The notes: generated by a model from the letters alone, not told the origin. A stretch of DNA of 40,743 bases from Leucobacter soli (GCF_910593785.1 NZ_CAJVAP010000026.1:1-40743); one strand, 5' to 3'; positions 1 to 9,170 are shown, counted from the stretch's first letter. Numbers and translations: made by a program.

Positions 1-48
1 CGCGATGAGTGCCCATTGATCATCGGAGAGGAGCTGGAATCGCGACAT
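1..48 (-). CDS. IS5-like transposase, N-terminal fragment cut by the window edge
   Basis: Only the first 16 codons are in the window. They read MSRFQLLSDDQWALIA, the kind of N-terminus found in IS5-family (DUF4096-type) transposases of actinobacteria, which open with a 'SDDQW' or 'TDEQW' helix. The ATG lies at 46-48 on the minus strand. Family assignment rests on this short match and on the terminus-like sequence just upstream (see the mobile element). The rest of the gene, including the DDE residues, lies outside the window, so whether it is intact cannot be judged. Confidence 0.7.
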   Translation of the reverse strand, partial: MSRFQLLSDDQWALIA

Positions 49-95
49 GGTTCCACGATCCCACCCCCATCACAAATCAATTAACAGACACGCCC
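1..95 (-). mobile_element. End of an IS5-family insertion sequence (partial)
   Basis: The transposase start at 48 is followed, reading outwards, by about 45 bp of unusually AT-rich DNA. It ends in a sequence reading GGGCGTGTCTGTTAATT inwards from about position 95, which looks like an IS terminal repeat. CTAG sits at 95-98, and IS5-group elements commonly target YTAR or CTAG sites. The other end is outside the window, so neither the inverted repeat nor the target duplication can be confirmed. The exact boundary is uncertain by a few bases. Confidence 0.55.
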
Positions 96-1945
96 TAGTC
101 CTCCCGCATCCTGCGCTGCCGCTCCTGATAGGCGGCATCCGCAGCCCGGTACGACGGCAGGTGCCGAGCGTCGGTGAGGAGGGGGAGCCGCGCCGCGACG
201 CGTTCGACCACCCGGCGGGAGTTCTCGGTGTCTCGTATGGCGAACGTCCGAGCGGCGAGATGCTCGGCCTCCTCGGCGCGCACGGCCGGGTCCTGCTCGA
301 GCATTCGCGCGAGCCGATCCCTCAGCTCGGCAGGGGTGGTCGCAGTGCCGAATCGACGGCGGATCCTCCGCAGCTGCGGGTTGCGGTAACCGCCGATCTC
401 GGCGTCGTACCGGGCGGCGTCGAAGGGGAAGAGCAGGATCGGCTTCTGCAGCTGGACGACGTCCCACAGCACGCTCGAGTAGTCGGTGATGAACGCGTCC
501 GCACCCCGCAGCACCTCCCCGAATTCGACGCGATCCTGATCGACGAGCTCGATCCGCCCCGGACGCTGGTCGAGCGCCCGAAGCACCCGGAGCACCGGCA
601 GGACCTTCGGGTGCGGCATGAACTGGAGGACGCAACCGTGCGCCTCGAACAGGGCGTGGAGCCCGGGATCGGTGAGGAGCTCCGCGATCGACCGGACGTA
701 CTCGGTGCGCGAGAGCTCCACCGCGTCCCTGCCCGCCAGCCAGGCGCGCCAGGTCGGCAGGTACAGGATCCGTTCGATCCCGGTGCGCCGCTCGACACCG
801 GCGAGCAGACGGTCCCATCTGGGCAGGCCGGTGATGTCGATGCGCTCCGGATCGAAGCCGCACCCGATCAGGATGTCCCGTTCCCAGGCGGATGCCGCGA
901 CGATCACGTCCGGGGAGGAGGCGTTGCCCGGGTTCAGCAGCGGCACCCGCTTGAGGGCTGTCACACCGTGCCCGAGGAAGTAGCTGCGCCGGACGTAGAC
1001 GAGCCGGGACAGCAGGCCCGGCTGCGCGTACACGGTCCCGACGTGCGACCTCGATTCGGAGGAGAGGAGGAAGCTCGAGGGAGACGCGAGCAGCCGCCAG
1101 TACTTGAGGGAGTACTTGGAGACGACACGGGGAAGGCCCGCGACCCGAGCGCGTTGCGCGCTGTCTCGGTTCATCACGTAGAAGAAATCGAATCGCGGCT
1201 CGTCGCCTCGACCGCGCCGGTGCCCGCCGAGTCGATGGACACGCCCTTGTCGATGATCACCGAGTCGGTGCGCACCGGGTCGATGCGCACCGTTCCGATC
1301 TGCACCGAGCAGATGCGCGAACAGCGCGAAGGCGTTGTCCTGGGCTGTGGCGGCCTCCTTCTCGTAGAGCAGGGCCGTGGGTCGCCGTTCGAGATGCAGC
1401 GTCCGTCTGAGGCCGGCCTCCATCAGCGCGATCGTGCTCCACACGCGCTGCCGGGCCGAGCCGCGATCGGCCTCGGACGCGGGGAGCACGATGAGTCTCA
1501 GCGTCGTCGATGCCGCGCTCGCGTTGAGCGTGAGGATCCTCCCGTCGCCCAGAGTCAGTCGCGGTGCCCGGTACCTGCGGCTCATCCTCGCGAAGAGATC
1601 CTCCGACATGCGGGTCAGCCTGACCTCGACGCTCCGCCCGTCAGCGAGGTCCCGGAGATCGGCGCACACGGAATAGCGGAGCGGCGTCAACGTCATCGCC
1701 TCCGGGAAGTCGAAGCGGGCCTCGCCCGACAGCCCCGGCCTCCGCTCGAACGCCGCGGCGTCGATCTCGACGCACTCCTCCGTGGACTCGAGCCTCAGAT
1801 AGCATCGGTCCAGGACGAACTCGCCGGCCTCCCATGCGGTGATCCGGAACGCCCACCTCAGACTCCGCCGGCGCACGGCCACCGCATCGACGGTGTGGTC
1901 GTGCCGGAACGGGCGATGCGACCGACCGACTGCAGCGGCACCCAT
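95..1945 (-). CDS. CDP-glycerol glycerophosphotransferase family protein
   Basis: The 616-residue protein belongs to the TagB/TagF family, which moves glycerol-phosphate or related polyol-phosphate units from CDP-polyols onto a teichoic acid chain at the inner face of the membrane. The catalytic half carries His326-Gly, the 'LPTWR' strand (396-400), His445-Pro and TDYSS (487-491), matching the family's conserved His, His and Asp/Ser blocks. Residues 30-155 look like a beta-rich accessory domain. Residues about 219-247 are an Arg/His/Gly-rich run of degenerate five-residue repeats that the two paralogues at 7264 and 10776 lack. The ATG at 1945 has GGTGGAG just upstream. The TAG stop (95-97) falls on the predicted IS boundary, so the last residues may not be ancestral. 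The acceptor and polyol are unknown. Confidence 0.85.
   Translation of the reverse strand: MGAAAVGRSHRPFRHDHTVDAVAVRRRSLRWAFRITAWEAGEFVLDRCYLRLESTEECVEIDAAAFERRPGLSGEARFDFPEAMTLTPLRYSVCADLRDLADGRSVEVRLTRMSEDLFARMSRRYRAPRLTLGDGRILTLNASAASTTLRLIVLPASEADRGSARQRVWSTIALMEAGLRRTLHLERRPTALLYEKEAATAQDNAFALFAHLLGADRNGAHRPGAHRLGDHRQGRVHRLGGHRRGRGDEPRFDFFYVMNRDSAQRARVAGLPRVVSKYSLKYWRLLASPSSFLLSSESRSHVGTVYAQPGLLSRLVYVRRSYFLGHGVTALKRVPLLNPGNASSPDVIVAASAWERDILIGCGFDPERIDITGLPRWDRLLAGVERRTGIERILYLPTWRAWLAGRDAVELSRTEYVRSIAELLTDPGLHALFEAHGCVLQFMPHPKVLPVLRVLRALDQRPGRIELVDQDRVEFGEVLRGADAFITDYSSVLWDVVQLQKPILLFPFDAARYDAEIGGYRNPQLRRIRRRFGTATTPAELRDRLARMLEQDPAVRAEEAEHLAARTFAIRDTENSRRVVERVAARLPLLTDARHLPSYRAADAAYQERQRRMRED
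1205..1291 (-). repeat. Degenerate 15-bp in-frame repeats coding for GxHRx pentapeptides
   Basis: Inside the glycerophosphotransferase gene, about five imperfect 15-bp units (consensus GGTGCGCACCGACTC on the coding strand) encode Gly-x-His-Arg-x pentapeptides. One unit is 18 bp long. They fall between the conserved 'DNA-AL-HL' helix and the next beta strand, where the paralogues have only a short loop. Confidence 0.7.
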
Positions 1946-2124
1946 GCTCCACCATCCCCTGCGAGGTCGGCGACGGGCCGATCACCGGCGCATCCCGATC
2001 TCGATTCCGGACCCCGATCCTACGCCGAGCAGCGCAGAACCCGCTGATCCGGACGAGCGCAGGATCTCCGCCGATCGGCACCGGTCGTGGGCCGGCGCAC
2101 CCCGCCTTGAAGGAAACACTCGAA

Positions 2125-4419
2125 ATGGCCGGGTACACTCCCTCCGTGCCCCAAGCTTCCACTACGGCCGCGGCCCCCCGCGCGGCATCGCAGGCGAAAC
2201 TCCCGTTCACGGGTTTCCGACCCGACATCCAAGGCCTCCGCGCCGTCGCCGTCGGCGTCGTCCTGCTCTTCCATGCGAACTTCCCGTTCATGCCCGGCGG
2301 CTTCGTCGGCGTCGACGTCTTCTTCGTCATCTCCGGCTACCTCATCACCGGCCTCCTCCTCCGCGAGGCCATCACGACGGGCCGCATCGACCTGCCCGAT
2401 TTCTACGCCCGCCGCGCCCGCCGCATCCTGCCCGCCGCCACCGTGGTCCTCGTCGCCACCCTGGCGCTGACCGCGATCTTCCTCCCCCAGATCCGCTGGC
2501 AGCAGATCGGCATCGAAGCCGCCGGCGCCGCGGTCTACGTGGTCAACTGGATCCTCGCCGGCGGAACCGACTACCTGAACGCCGACACCGCTGCGAGCCC
2601 CCTTCAGCACTTCTGGACGCTCTCGGTCGAGGAGCAGTTCTACATCGTCTGGCCGCTCATCCTCATCGTGATGCTCTGGATCGCCGGCCGCACGCTGAAG
2701 AAGACCCACGCCGCATTCGCAGAGCCCGGGCGCACGCTGCGCTTCGCCGGCGTCGGCGTCCTGCTGATCCTCGTCCCCTCGCTCATCTGGTCCGTCTACT
2801 ACACGACCGCGCACCCCGCGCCCGCCTACTTCGTCACGACGACCCGCCTGTGGGAGCTCGCGATCGGCGCGGCCCTCGCGGTGTTCGCGGTGCAGATCGC
2901 ACGCATCCCCGATTGGCTCGGCTACCTGCTCGGATGGGCCGGACTCGTCGGCATCCTGGTCGCGAGCCTCTTCTACACCTCCAGCGCTCCCGCCTTCCCG
3001 GGATCCGCGGGCCTGCTGCCGACGCTCTCAGCCGCCGCCGTGATCGCCGGCGGCATGAACGGGCGGGCGACGCGCGGCGCCGGTCGGCTGCTCGGCCTGC
3101 GCCCGATGCGCTGGATCGGCGACATCTCCTATTCCCTCTACCTGTGGCACTGGCCGCTGATCGTGGTGGGCACGTACCTGCTCGGCGGCGAGCTCCGCTT
3201 CCGGTGGGGCCTCGTGATCGTGGTGTTCGCGATCCTGCCCGCCTGGCTCAGCTACCGCTTCATCGAGAACCCGTTCCGCGATTGGAAGGCCCTGAAGGCC
3301 TCGGCGAAGCGCTCCCTCGGCGCCGGTGCCGGCCTCGTGGCCGTCACGCTCGCCCTCGCGACCGTCATCGCCTACGTGCCGCGGATGACCGCGCCCGAGG
3401 TCCCGGAGGCCGAGACCGGTACCCCGATCGGTGCGGAGGTGCTCTTCGAGGCCGCCCAGAGCGGATCGCGCACCGTGGATCTCGATGCGCAGAGCTACTC
3501 GTACCGCACGGCCGGAGACCTCCACGTCGGCGAGGAGATGCCGCTGATCCTCGACCAGGATCTGATCGCCTCGTTCGAGGGGATCGGTGCCCCGACCGAC
3601 GAGGTCGAGGGCGGGTTCACTCCCGCCGCGATCGATGCGCGCAAGGACAATCCGGTGCTCTACGAGATGGGCTGCCAGCTCGACGAGGACACCGCGGAGC
3701 CGAAGCCGTGCGTGTTCGGCGACGAGCAGAGCGACACGACGATCATGCTCGTCGGCGACTCGCATGCGGCGAGCTGGATGCCGGCGCTCGACGCGATCGC
3801 CGAGAAGAACGGCTGGCGCCTGGTCACGAACACGAAGTCCGGCTGCTCCTTCGCCGACGTGTCCCAGACACGGTTCGGCGGGGCGTTCCCCGCGTGCGAC
3901 GAGTGGAACGAGGGCGTGCTCGAGCAGATCCTCGACGAGCAGCCCGCTCTGGTCGTCACCATCAACGCCGGCCGACGGGGCGTCTGGGCCGGCGACCACT
4001 CGCTGAAGGGCGACGAGAAGGTGCGCGCCTTCGGCCAGGGACTGCGCAGCCACTGGTCGACGCTGAACGACGCCGGCATCCCGGTCCGCGTCCTGATGGA
4101 CACGGCCGAGATGCACACCGACGTTCCCGAGTGCGTCTCGGCGAACCCGACGCAGCTCACCGAGTGCGCGACCCCGCGCGAGGATGCGCTCGATACGCGC
4201 CCGCATCCGGAGATCGCGGCAGTGCAGGATCTGCCGGCCACCGAACTCATCAACATGAACGATTGGATCTGCCCCGACGCCGAGTACTGCCCGGCCATCG
4301 TCGGCAACGTTCTGGTGTGGCGCGATACGGATCACCTCACGGCGACGTTCTCCCGCACCCTGGCGCTGCCGCTCGAGGATGCGCTTCTCGCCACGCAGAA
4401 GGCCGACGGCAGCTGGTGA
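2125..4419 (+). CDS. Acyltransferase-3 / SGNH fusion (OafA/OatA type)
   Basis: The protein has an N-terminal acyltransferase-3 domain with about ten or eleven membrane segments and a C-terminal extracytoplasmic SGNH hydrolase-like domain. Such fusions move acetyl groups across the membrane onto surface polysaccharide, teichoic acid or peptidoglycan sugars. Supporting motifs are 'GLRAVAVGVVLLFH' near the N-terminus (conserved Arg and His), 'GVDVFFVISGYLIT', 'LWHWPL', then 'VGDSHAASW' (catalytic Ser block) and 'DTDHLT' near the C-terminus (Asp-x-x-His). I chose ATG 2125 because AAGGAA lies about 9 nt upstream. GTG 2146 is a real alternative, since TACACT ends exactly 6 nt before it, as in the leaderless genes here. 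It is divergent from the glycerophosphotransferase, and wall polymer O-acetylation is the likely role. Confidence 0.88.
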   Translation: MAGYTPSVPQASTTAAAPRAASQAKLPFTGFRPDIQGLRAVAVGVVLLFHANFPFMPGGFVGVDVFFVISGYLITGLLLREAITTGRIDLPDFYARRARRILPAATVVLVATLALTAIFLPQIRWQQIGIEAAGAAVYVVNWILAGGTDYLNADTAASPLQHFWTLSVEEQFYIVWPLILIVMLWIAGRTLKKTHAAFAEPGRTLRFAGVGVLLILVPSLIWSVYYTTAHPAPAYFVTTTRLWELAIGAALAVFAVQIARIPDWLGYLLGWAGLVGILVASLFYTSSAPAFPGSAGLLPTLSAAAVIAGGMNGRATRGAGRLLGLRPMRWIGDISYSLYLWHWPLIVVGTYLLGGELRFRWGLVIVVFAILPAWLSYRFIENPFRDWKALKASAKRSLGAGAGLVAVTLALATVIAYVPRMTAPEVPEAETGTPIGAEVLFEAAQSGSRTVDLDAQSYSYRTAGDLHVGEEMPLILDQDLIASFEGIGAPTDEVEGGFTPAAIDARKDNPVLYEMGCQLDEDTAEPKPCVFGDEQSDTTIMLVGDSHAASWMPALDAIAEKNGWRLVTNTKSGCSFADVSQTRFGGAFPACDEWNEGVLEQILDEQPALVVTINAGRRGVWAGDHSLKGDEKVRAFGQGLRSHWSTLNDAGIPVRVLMDTAEMHTDVPECVSANPTQLTECATPREDALDTRPHPEIAAVQDLPATELINMNDWICPDAEYCPAIVGNVLVWRDTDHLTATFSRTLALPLEDALLATQKADGSW
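2134..2139 (+). promoter_or_regulatory. Candidate -10 box for a leaderless start at GTG 2146
   Basis: TACACT is followed by 6 nt and then GTG in frame with the acyltransferase. If this promoter is used, the protein starts 7 residues later than the ATG at 2125. No good -35 is seen at 17 bp. Confidence 0.4.
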
Positions 4420-4549
4420 GGCGCGGCGCGGCGGCCGCGCTCGCGGTGATACATTCGGAGCTGGAACAAACCGGGCGCGGCAGCCTACCCGCTCGGTCGT
4501 GCGATGAACCGAACGCTCGGTGAATGAACGGCGAAGGTCGAGTATTTCA

Positions 4550-4586
4550 ATGATTGCACTGATTCAATGATCGCCCTGATGATTCA
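4550..4586 (+). repeat. Imperfect duplication of the start region with a 6-codon mini-ORF
   Basis: ATGATTGCACTGATTCA (4550-4566) is followed directly by a near copy with one 3-nt insertion (4567-4586). The first copy forms a six-codon reading frame whose TGA stop (4568-4570) overlaps the ATG of the next gene at 4567. A GAAGG motif lies about 12 nt before 4550, but no ribosome site precedes 4567 directly, so coupled initiation is possible. Confidence 0.5.
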
Positions 4587-7203
4587 CGGCGCGGAGCATC
4601 GCGAGGCCGTGCTGGCCACGCTCCGCTCGATCGCCGGCCTCTCGAGCTACACTCCCGAGCGCTTCACCGTCGTCGTCCTCGGCGACGCCCCCGCGGACCC
4701 GGCCGCGCTGCCGCTCGAGGTCGCCTACGCCGCCTCCGTCGACGGGTTCGACCTCGGGACGGCGGCGGACGGAGCCTACGTCGAGCTGATCCCCGCAGGC
4801 CTCGAGTACAGCCCCGACGCCTTCGACGTGTTCTTCGCCGACGCGGCGGCAGGATCCCTCGCGCGCTGCTACATCCACCGCGAGGGCGCCTACGCCTACC
4901 GCCTGAACCGCACGGTGGGCCGTGAGGATCGCGGGCCGGTGACGCTCGACGACGCGGATCGCCTCTGGGCGGGCTCGACCCCCGCGCTCGTGCCGCTCGA
5001 CGTCTTCCGCGCGTGCTCCTCGGACGCCCGCACGGGCGGCGACCCGAACCTGCTCTTCGCGGAGGCGATCCTCGCCACCGGCGGCTTCTCGGTGCTGGGC
5101 GGCAAGGTGACGAGCCCGCAGCAGCACGAGGACGCGCTCTACGGCGAGCAGCGGCTCTTCACCCCCGACTGGTACCTCGGCTTCCTCACGCGCTGGGTCG
5201 CTCTCCTCGAGCGCGTCGCCGCTCAGCCCGCCGGCGCACCACCCTACCTGCAGCGCGTCTTCCTCTACCTCGCGCAGCTCCGGCTCCAGTACAACGTCGA
5301 CCGGCACAACAAGAACGCGCTCGACGAGGCGCAGCTGGCCGAGTTCGCCGAGCTCCTCGCCCGCGGCCTCGCCGCGGTGAGCGACGAGGAGATCATCGGC
5401 GCCGTGCGGAAGCCCCTCGGCTACCGACGCAGCATGGTCGCCTACCTGCTGAAGGCGAAGCACCGGGCGGCCTTCTCGCCCCGCGCCGAGATCGACGCGG
5501 ACGGGCGCGACGTCGTCGTCACCGTCAACGGGCACGAGGTCGAACGGCTCTCGGAGGTGCGCCTCGCGATCGACGTCATGGACAGCACCCGCGACGAGCT
5601 GATCGTCTCGGGGCTGGTGCAGTCGCTCTACCTCACCGACCGGCTCGCGCTCACCGCGCGCGTCGGCGGCACAGACCTGCCGCTCCCCGACTCCGGCGTC
5701 TACTCCGAGTTCTCCGTCTTCGGCGAGCTCCAGCGCCGTCAGCCGACCTTCACCGCGCGAATCCCGCGCTCCCTGCTCGCCGCCGCCGACCGGATCGAGT
5801 TCGTCGCGACGTTTACGGAGAAGACCGCGGCCCACGCCTCGACCGGCGTCCCGCTGCGCCTCAACTTCCGCCGCCCCTCGGCCAAGCTCAGCGATGTGCC
5901 CGGCAGCTACTGGATCGCCTGCGGCCGCCTCCTGCGCGCGCAGCCGTCGGGCATCGCGGTCGGTCCCGCGGGCGCACTCCAACGCCTCAAGGCCGAGCTG
6001 CGGCTGCAGCGGCGGCTGCTCGGCGGCGAGCGCGTCGAACGCTCCGCCGCGCTCCTGCGCCTCGTCTACTTCGCCACGCGTCCCTGGTACCGGTTCAAGC
6101 GGGACTGGATCTACTACGACCGGATCATCCTCGCCGGCGACAACGCGGAGTACGCGTACGACTACGCCGCGGCGCAGCGGGACGGGATCCGCAAGAACTA
6201 CGTGCTCGCCGCGGATTCCGCGCCCGCGACGCGCTTCCGCGAGCAGGGCAAGCCCTTCCTCCCGCACAAGACGCTCACGCACCGCCTTCGGTTCCTGAAC
6301 GCCGAGCTCGTCTTCGCCACCCACCTCAAGCCGGCGACCCGCAACGCCTTCTCCTGGAACGAGCAGTTCTTCCGGGACCTGTTCGGCTACCGCGTGGTCT
6401 ACATCAACCACGGTCTCGTGCTCGACGACCTCTCCTACTCGCTGAACAAGCACGCCGAGAACCAGAGCCGCATGTGCGTCGTCTCCCACTTCGAGACCGA
6501 GACCCTCTCCGATCCCTCGTACGGCTTCGCCCGCGACGAGATCATCGAAACCGGCTTCGCCCGCTACGACGGGCTCGAGTCCCGCCCGACGCGAGACCTG
6601 CTCCTGGCCCCGACCTGGCGCTACTACCTGAACCGCCCGCAGGACGCGGATCGCCTGCAGGGTCACAACGAGGAGTTCACCGAATCCGACTACTTCAAGG
6701 TCTACAACGGCGTCATCAACAACCCTCGGCTCCACCGCGGCCTCGAAGAGCACGGGTACACGCTGACCTATCTGCTGCATCCGAACACCAGCTCGCACGT
6801 CGACGACTACCGTTCGAGCAGCGACCGCGTGCGGATCCTCGCGCCGCAGAACAGCCCCGGCTACGAGCGGATGCTCAGCGAATCCGACCTCATGATCACC
6901 GACTATTCGGGTGTGCAGTTCGACTTCGCCTACATGACGAAGCCGGTGCTCTACTACCACCACCCGAGCATCCCGCCGCACTACCGTCGCGGAGCCTTCT
7001 CGTACGAGGAGCACGGCTTCGGCGAGGTCGCCACCGACGAGGAGACCCTCGTCGACACGCTTCTCGACTACCTGGCGCAGGAGTGCCGGATGCCCGAGGC
7101 GTATCGTGCTCGGGTCGACGCCTTCTTCACCCATCGCGACCGGGACAACTCGAAGCGGATCTACGAGGCCGGCCACGCCCTGCTCCGCGAGCGCAGCGGC
7201 TGA
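4567..7203 (+). CDS. Large CDP-glycerol glycerophosphotransferase with N-terminal glycosyltransferase-like region
   Basis: The 878-residue protein has three parts. Residues 1-270 resemble a GT-A nucleotide-sugar fold ('TLRSIAGLSSYTPERFTVVVLGD', then a 'YVELIPAGLEYSPDAF' stretch). Residues about 300-430 are a beta-rich domain. The C-terminal TagF-type catalytic region has His615-Gly, 'LLAPTWRYYL', His738-Pro and TDYSG (778-782). It probably extends a polyol-phosphate polymer, perhaps also adding a sugar through its N-terminal part. The last Ser of the usual TDYSS is Gly here, although TDYSG also occurs in TagF-like proteins. The start is ATG 4567, which overlaps a six-codon mini-ORF. The 7264 gene follows in the same direction after 60 bp, so the two are likely co-transcribed. 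Confidence 0.85.
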   Translation: MIALMIHGAEHREAVLATLRSIAGLSSYTPERFTVVVLGDAPADPAALPLEVAYAASVDGFDLGTAADGAYVELIPAGLEYSPDAFDVFFADAAAGSLARCYIHREGAYAYRLNRTVGREDRGPVTLDDADRLWAGSTPALVPLDVFRACSSDARTGGDPNLLFAEAILATGGFSVLGGKVTSPQQHEDALYGEQRLFTPDWYLGFLTRWVALLERVAAQPAGAPPYLQRVFLYLAQLRLQYNVDRHNKNALDEAQLAEFAELLARGLAAVSDEEIIGAVRKPLGYRRSMVAYLLKAKHRAAFSPRAEIDADGRDVVVTVNGHEVERLSEVRLAIDVMDSTRDELIVSGLVQSLYLTDRLALTARVGGTDLPLPDSGVYSEFSVFGELQRRQPTFTARIPRSLLAAADRIEFVATFTEKTAAHASTGVPLRLNFRRPSAKLSDVPGSYWIACGRLLRAQPSGIAVGPAGALQRLKAELRLQRRLLGGERVERSAALLRLVYFATRPWYRFKRDWIYYDRIILAGDNAEYAYDYAAAQRDGIRKNYVLAADSAPATRFREQGKPFLPHKTLTHRLRFLNAELVFATHLKPATRNAFSWNEQFFRDLFGYRVVYINHGLVLDDLSYSLNKHAENQSRMCVVSHFETETLSDPSYGFARDEIIETGFARYDGLESRPTRDLLLAPTWRYYLNRPQDADRLQGHNEEFTESDYFKVYNGVINNPRLHRGLEEHGYTLTYLLHPNTSSHVDDYRSSSDRVRILAPQNSPGYERMLSESDLMITDYSGVQFDFAYMTKPVLYYHHPSIPPHYRRGAFSYEEHGFGEVATDEETLVDTLLDYLAQECRMPEAYRARVDAFFTHRDRDNSKRIYEAGHALLRERSG

Positions 7204-7263
7204 CGCGCGGCTTCCACCCCCGCACCCCTCCCCTTTCACCCCCTTGACCGACGAAGCGATGAG

Positions 7264-9120
7264 ATGAGCGAAAACGCAGTAGTACGCAACGAGCACGGCC
7301 CCGTCACCGCCAGCATGGCGCGCTTGCGGGACGAGCTCGTGCCGGCCCTTCGCGCCGGCGCCCCCTCTCCCGATCCCGAGACCGTCTTCGCGGCGCTCAG
7401 CGAGATCCTCGTCATCTTCAACGACAACCGCAAGCTCCACTCCGAGGTCTACTCGCTGAGCGACGCCCAGCTCGGAGAACTGCGCGAACTCGTCGGCGAG
7501 ACGCTGCGCATCGTCGGCGCGGAGGGGATCCGCGACTTCGCCTCCCCCGGCGTGCGCGCCGAGACCAGGATCGCCTGGCTGGCCATGATCGACGCGGCCG
7601 AGGTCTCGCCGATCAGCGAACTCGACCAGAACAACCTGCGCCGTGTCACCCGGCTCGCCTTCTACTCCCCGCTGCAGAGCATCGACTTCGAGATCCGCAG
7701 TCTGAACAACCGGGCTCGCCTCGTCTCGCGAAAGACCCGCTCCGTCGAGTACCTCATGCAGCATGCGCTCTACGAGCACGTACTGCTGGTCCGCGACTAC
7801 CGGGACTCCGAGCCGGAGTTCATCTCGACGACGCCGGGGTTCTCGTTCGTGGAGCGCATCGGCCCGATCCTGCCTCCGCGGCCGGCGATTCGGTCGAACC
7901 CGCTGCGCAAGTTCGCCCGGAAGCTCATCGGGAAGATCGCCAAGATGCGGTACGCCATCGCGCTGCGCGTCCTGAACGCGACCGGGTACTCGAGGCGCTT
8001 CCGCGACGCCTGGCTGCTGAGCGACCGCCGCGAGCAGGCGAGCGACAACGCCGAGGCACTGGTCCGCTACCTGACCGAGCATCGCCCGGACATCAACGCG
8101 TGGTTCGTCCTCGACCCGAAGGTCCCGGCCTACCAGCGCTTGCAGGCCGACGGCGTCAAGATCCTGCCCTACCGCTCCATGCGGCACTTCGTCCTCGCGA
8201 AGCATGCGCGGCAGATCGTCTCCTCGCAGGTCGACAAGATCTCGATGCAGCCGTTCGCGCCCCGCGTGCTCGGCCGGGAGTTCTCGTTCACCTATCTCAA
8301 GCACGGCGTCGTGCACACCGACCACTTCCGCCGTTTCAACCCGAAGCTGATCGACCTGATCATCGCGTCGACCCAGGACGAGTACCGGCGATTCACCGAG
8401 GAGGGCGGCGGATACCGATTCGTCCGCGACGGCGTGCAGCTCACCGGCATGCCGCGGCACGATCTGCTGATGCGCGCCCTCGAGCGGCTCAAGGCCGAGG
8501 GGCGTGCCGGCTCCCGCCTGCTGATCATGCCGACCTGGCGCATCTACCTGGGCGCGATGAACGAGGATCGCAGCTGGGAGGTGGTCGACGGCTTCGCCGA
8601 GACCGACTTCGTGCGCCAGTGGTCGGCGTTCCTGAACCACCCGGGCCTCCGTGCCGCATGCGAGGAGGCCGGCCTCGAAGCCGTGTTCCTCATGCATCCG
8701 CGCTTCGCCCCGCACTGGCGCTACTTCGACGTGCCCGACTGGGTGCAGCGCGCGAGCTACCAGGACGACGTACCCGAACTGCTTGCCTCGGTTCGGCTGG
8801 CCGTCACGGACTACTCCTCGCAGGCCTTCGAGGCCGCGTTCGTGGGCGCGCCGACCGTGTACTTCCAGTTCGACCACGACGAGTTCTACGCGGGCGGTCA
8901 CAGCAGCCAGATCGGCGAGTACGATCACAGCCGCGACGGCTTCGGCCCCGTGACGCGCAACGCCGACGACGCGGTGGAATCGATCGTGCGCATGCTGCAG
9001 GGCGACCACCCGCGATACGCCGAGTGGACGGAACGGATCGCCGGCCTGTACGAGTACCGCGACGACCGGAACAGCGAGCGGGTCACCCGGGCGATCGAAC
9101 AGCTCGACGCCGACCGGTAG
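7264..9120 (+). CDS. CDP-glycerol glycerophosphotransferase family protein (paralogue A)
   Basis: The 618-residue teichoic acid transferase has His347-Gly ('YLKHGVVHTDHFRRFNP'), 'MPTWRIYLG', His478-Pro and TDYSS (515-519), followed by 'YFQFDHDEFYAGGHSSQ'. By eye it aligns along most of its length with the protein at 10776, sharing for example 'PDINAWF-LD' and 'RQWSA'. The two are therefore paralogues and may act on successive units or on different acceptors. No membrane segment is evident, so it is expected to bind the inner membrane face peripherally, as known family members do. The ribosome site before ATG 7264 is weak, and a three-codon frame ATG-AGA-TGA overlaps the start, so coupling to upstream translation is possible. 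Confidence 0.87.
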   Translation: MSENAVVRNEHGPVTASMARLRDELVPALRAGAPSPDPETVFAALSEILVIFNDNRKLHSEVYSLSDAQLGELRELVGETLRIVGAEGIRDFASPGVRAETRIAWLAMIDAAEVSPISELDQNNLRRVTRLAFYSPLQSIDFEIRSLNNRARLVSRKTRSVEYLMQHALYEHVLLVRDYRDSEPEFISTTPGFSFVERIGPILPPRPAIRSNPLRKFARKLIGKIAKMRYAIALRVLNATGYSRRFRDAWLLSDRREQASDNAEALVRYLTEHRPDINAWFVLDPKVPAYQRLQADGVKILPYRSMRHFVLAKHARQIVSSQVDKISMQPFAPRVLGREFSFTYLKHGVVHTDHFRRFNPKLIDLIIASTQDEYRRFTEEGGGYRFVRDGVQLTGMPRHDLLMRALERLKAEGRAGSRLLIMPTWRIYLGAMNEDRSWEVVDGFAETDFVRQWSAFLNHPGLRAACEEAGLEAVFLMHPRFAPHWRYFDVPDWVQRASYQDDVPELLASVRLAVTDYSSQAFEAAFVGAPTVYFQFDHDEFYAGGHSSQIGEYDHSRDGFGPVTRNADDAVESIVRMLQGDHPRYAEWTERIAGLYEYRDDRNSERVTRAIEQLDADR

Positions 9121-9125
9121 CGCGT

Positions 9126-9170
9126 CGGCGCCCCGGCGCCCCCGGCGGGCGGGGCGAGGCTGGGGCGCCG
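9126..9170. terminator. Possible hairpin between convergent genes
   Basis: CGGCGCCCC (9126-9134) and GGGGCGCCG (9162-9170) are exact complements across a 27-nt GC-rich loop that can also fold locally. It lies between the convergent ends of the glycerophosphotransferase and ugd. There is no T-run on either strand, so it is only a tentative terminator. Confidence 0.35.

Noticed and set aside
47-2047. 666-codon plus-strand frame opposite the first glycerophosphotransferase
   Set aside because: Low-complexity Arg/Pro translation with no domain; the minus strand has clear catalytic motifs.
4564-9009. 1481-codon open frame antisense to two glycerophosphotransferase genes
   Set aside because: The plus strand carries full family motifs over the whole stretch. 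The antisense frame is Val/Glu/Arg/Gly-rich with no recognisable domain, as expected from strong GC bias at third positions.
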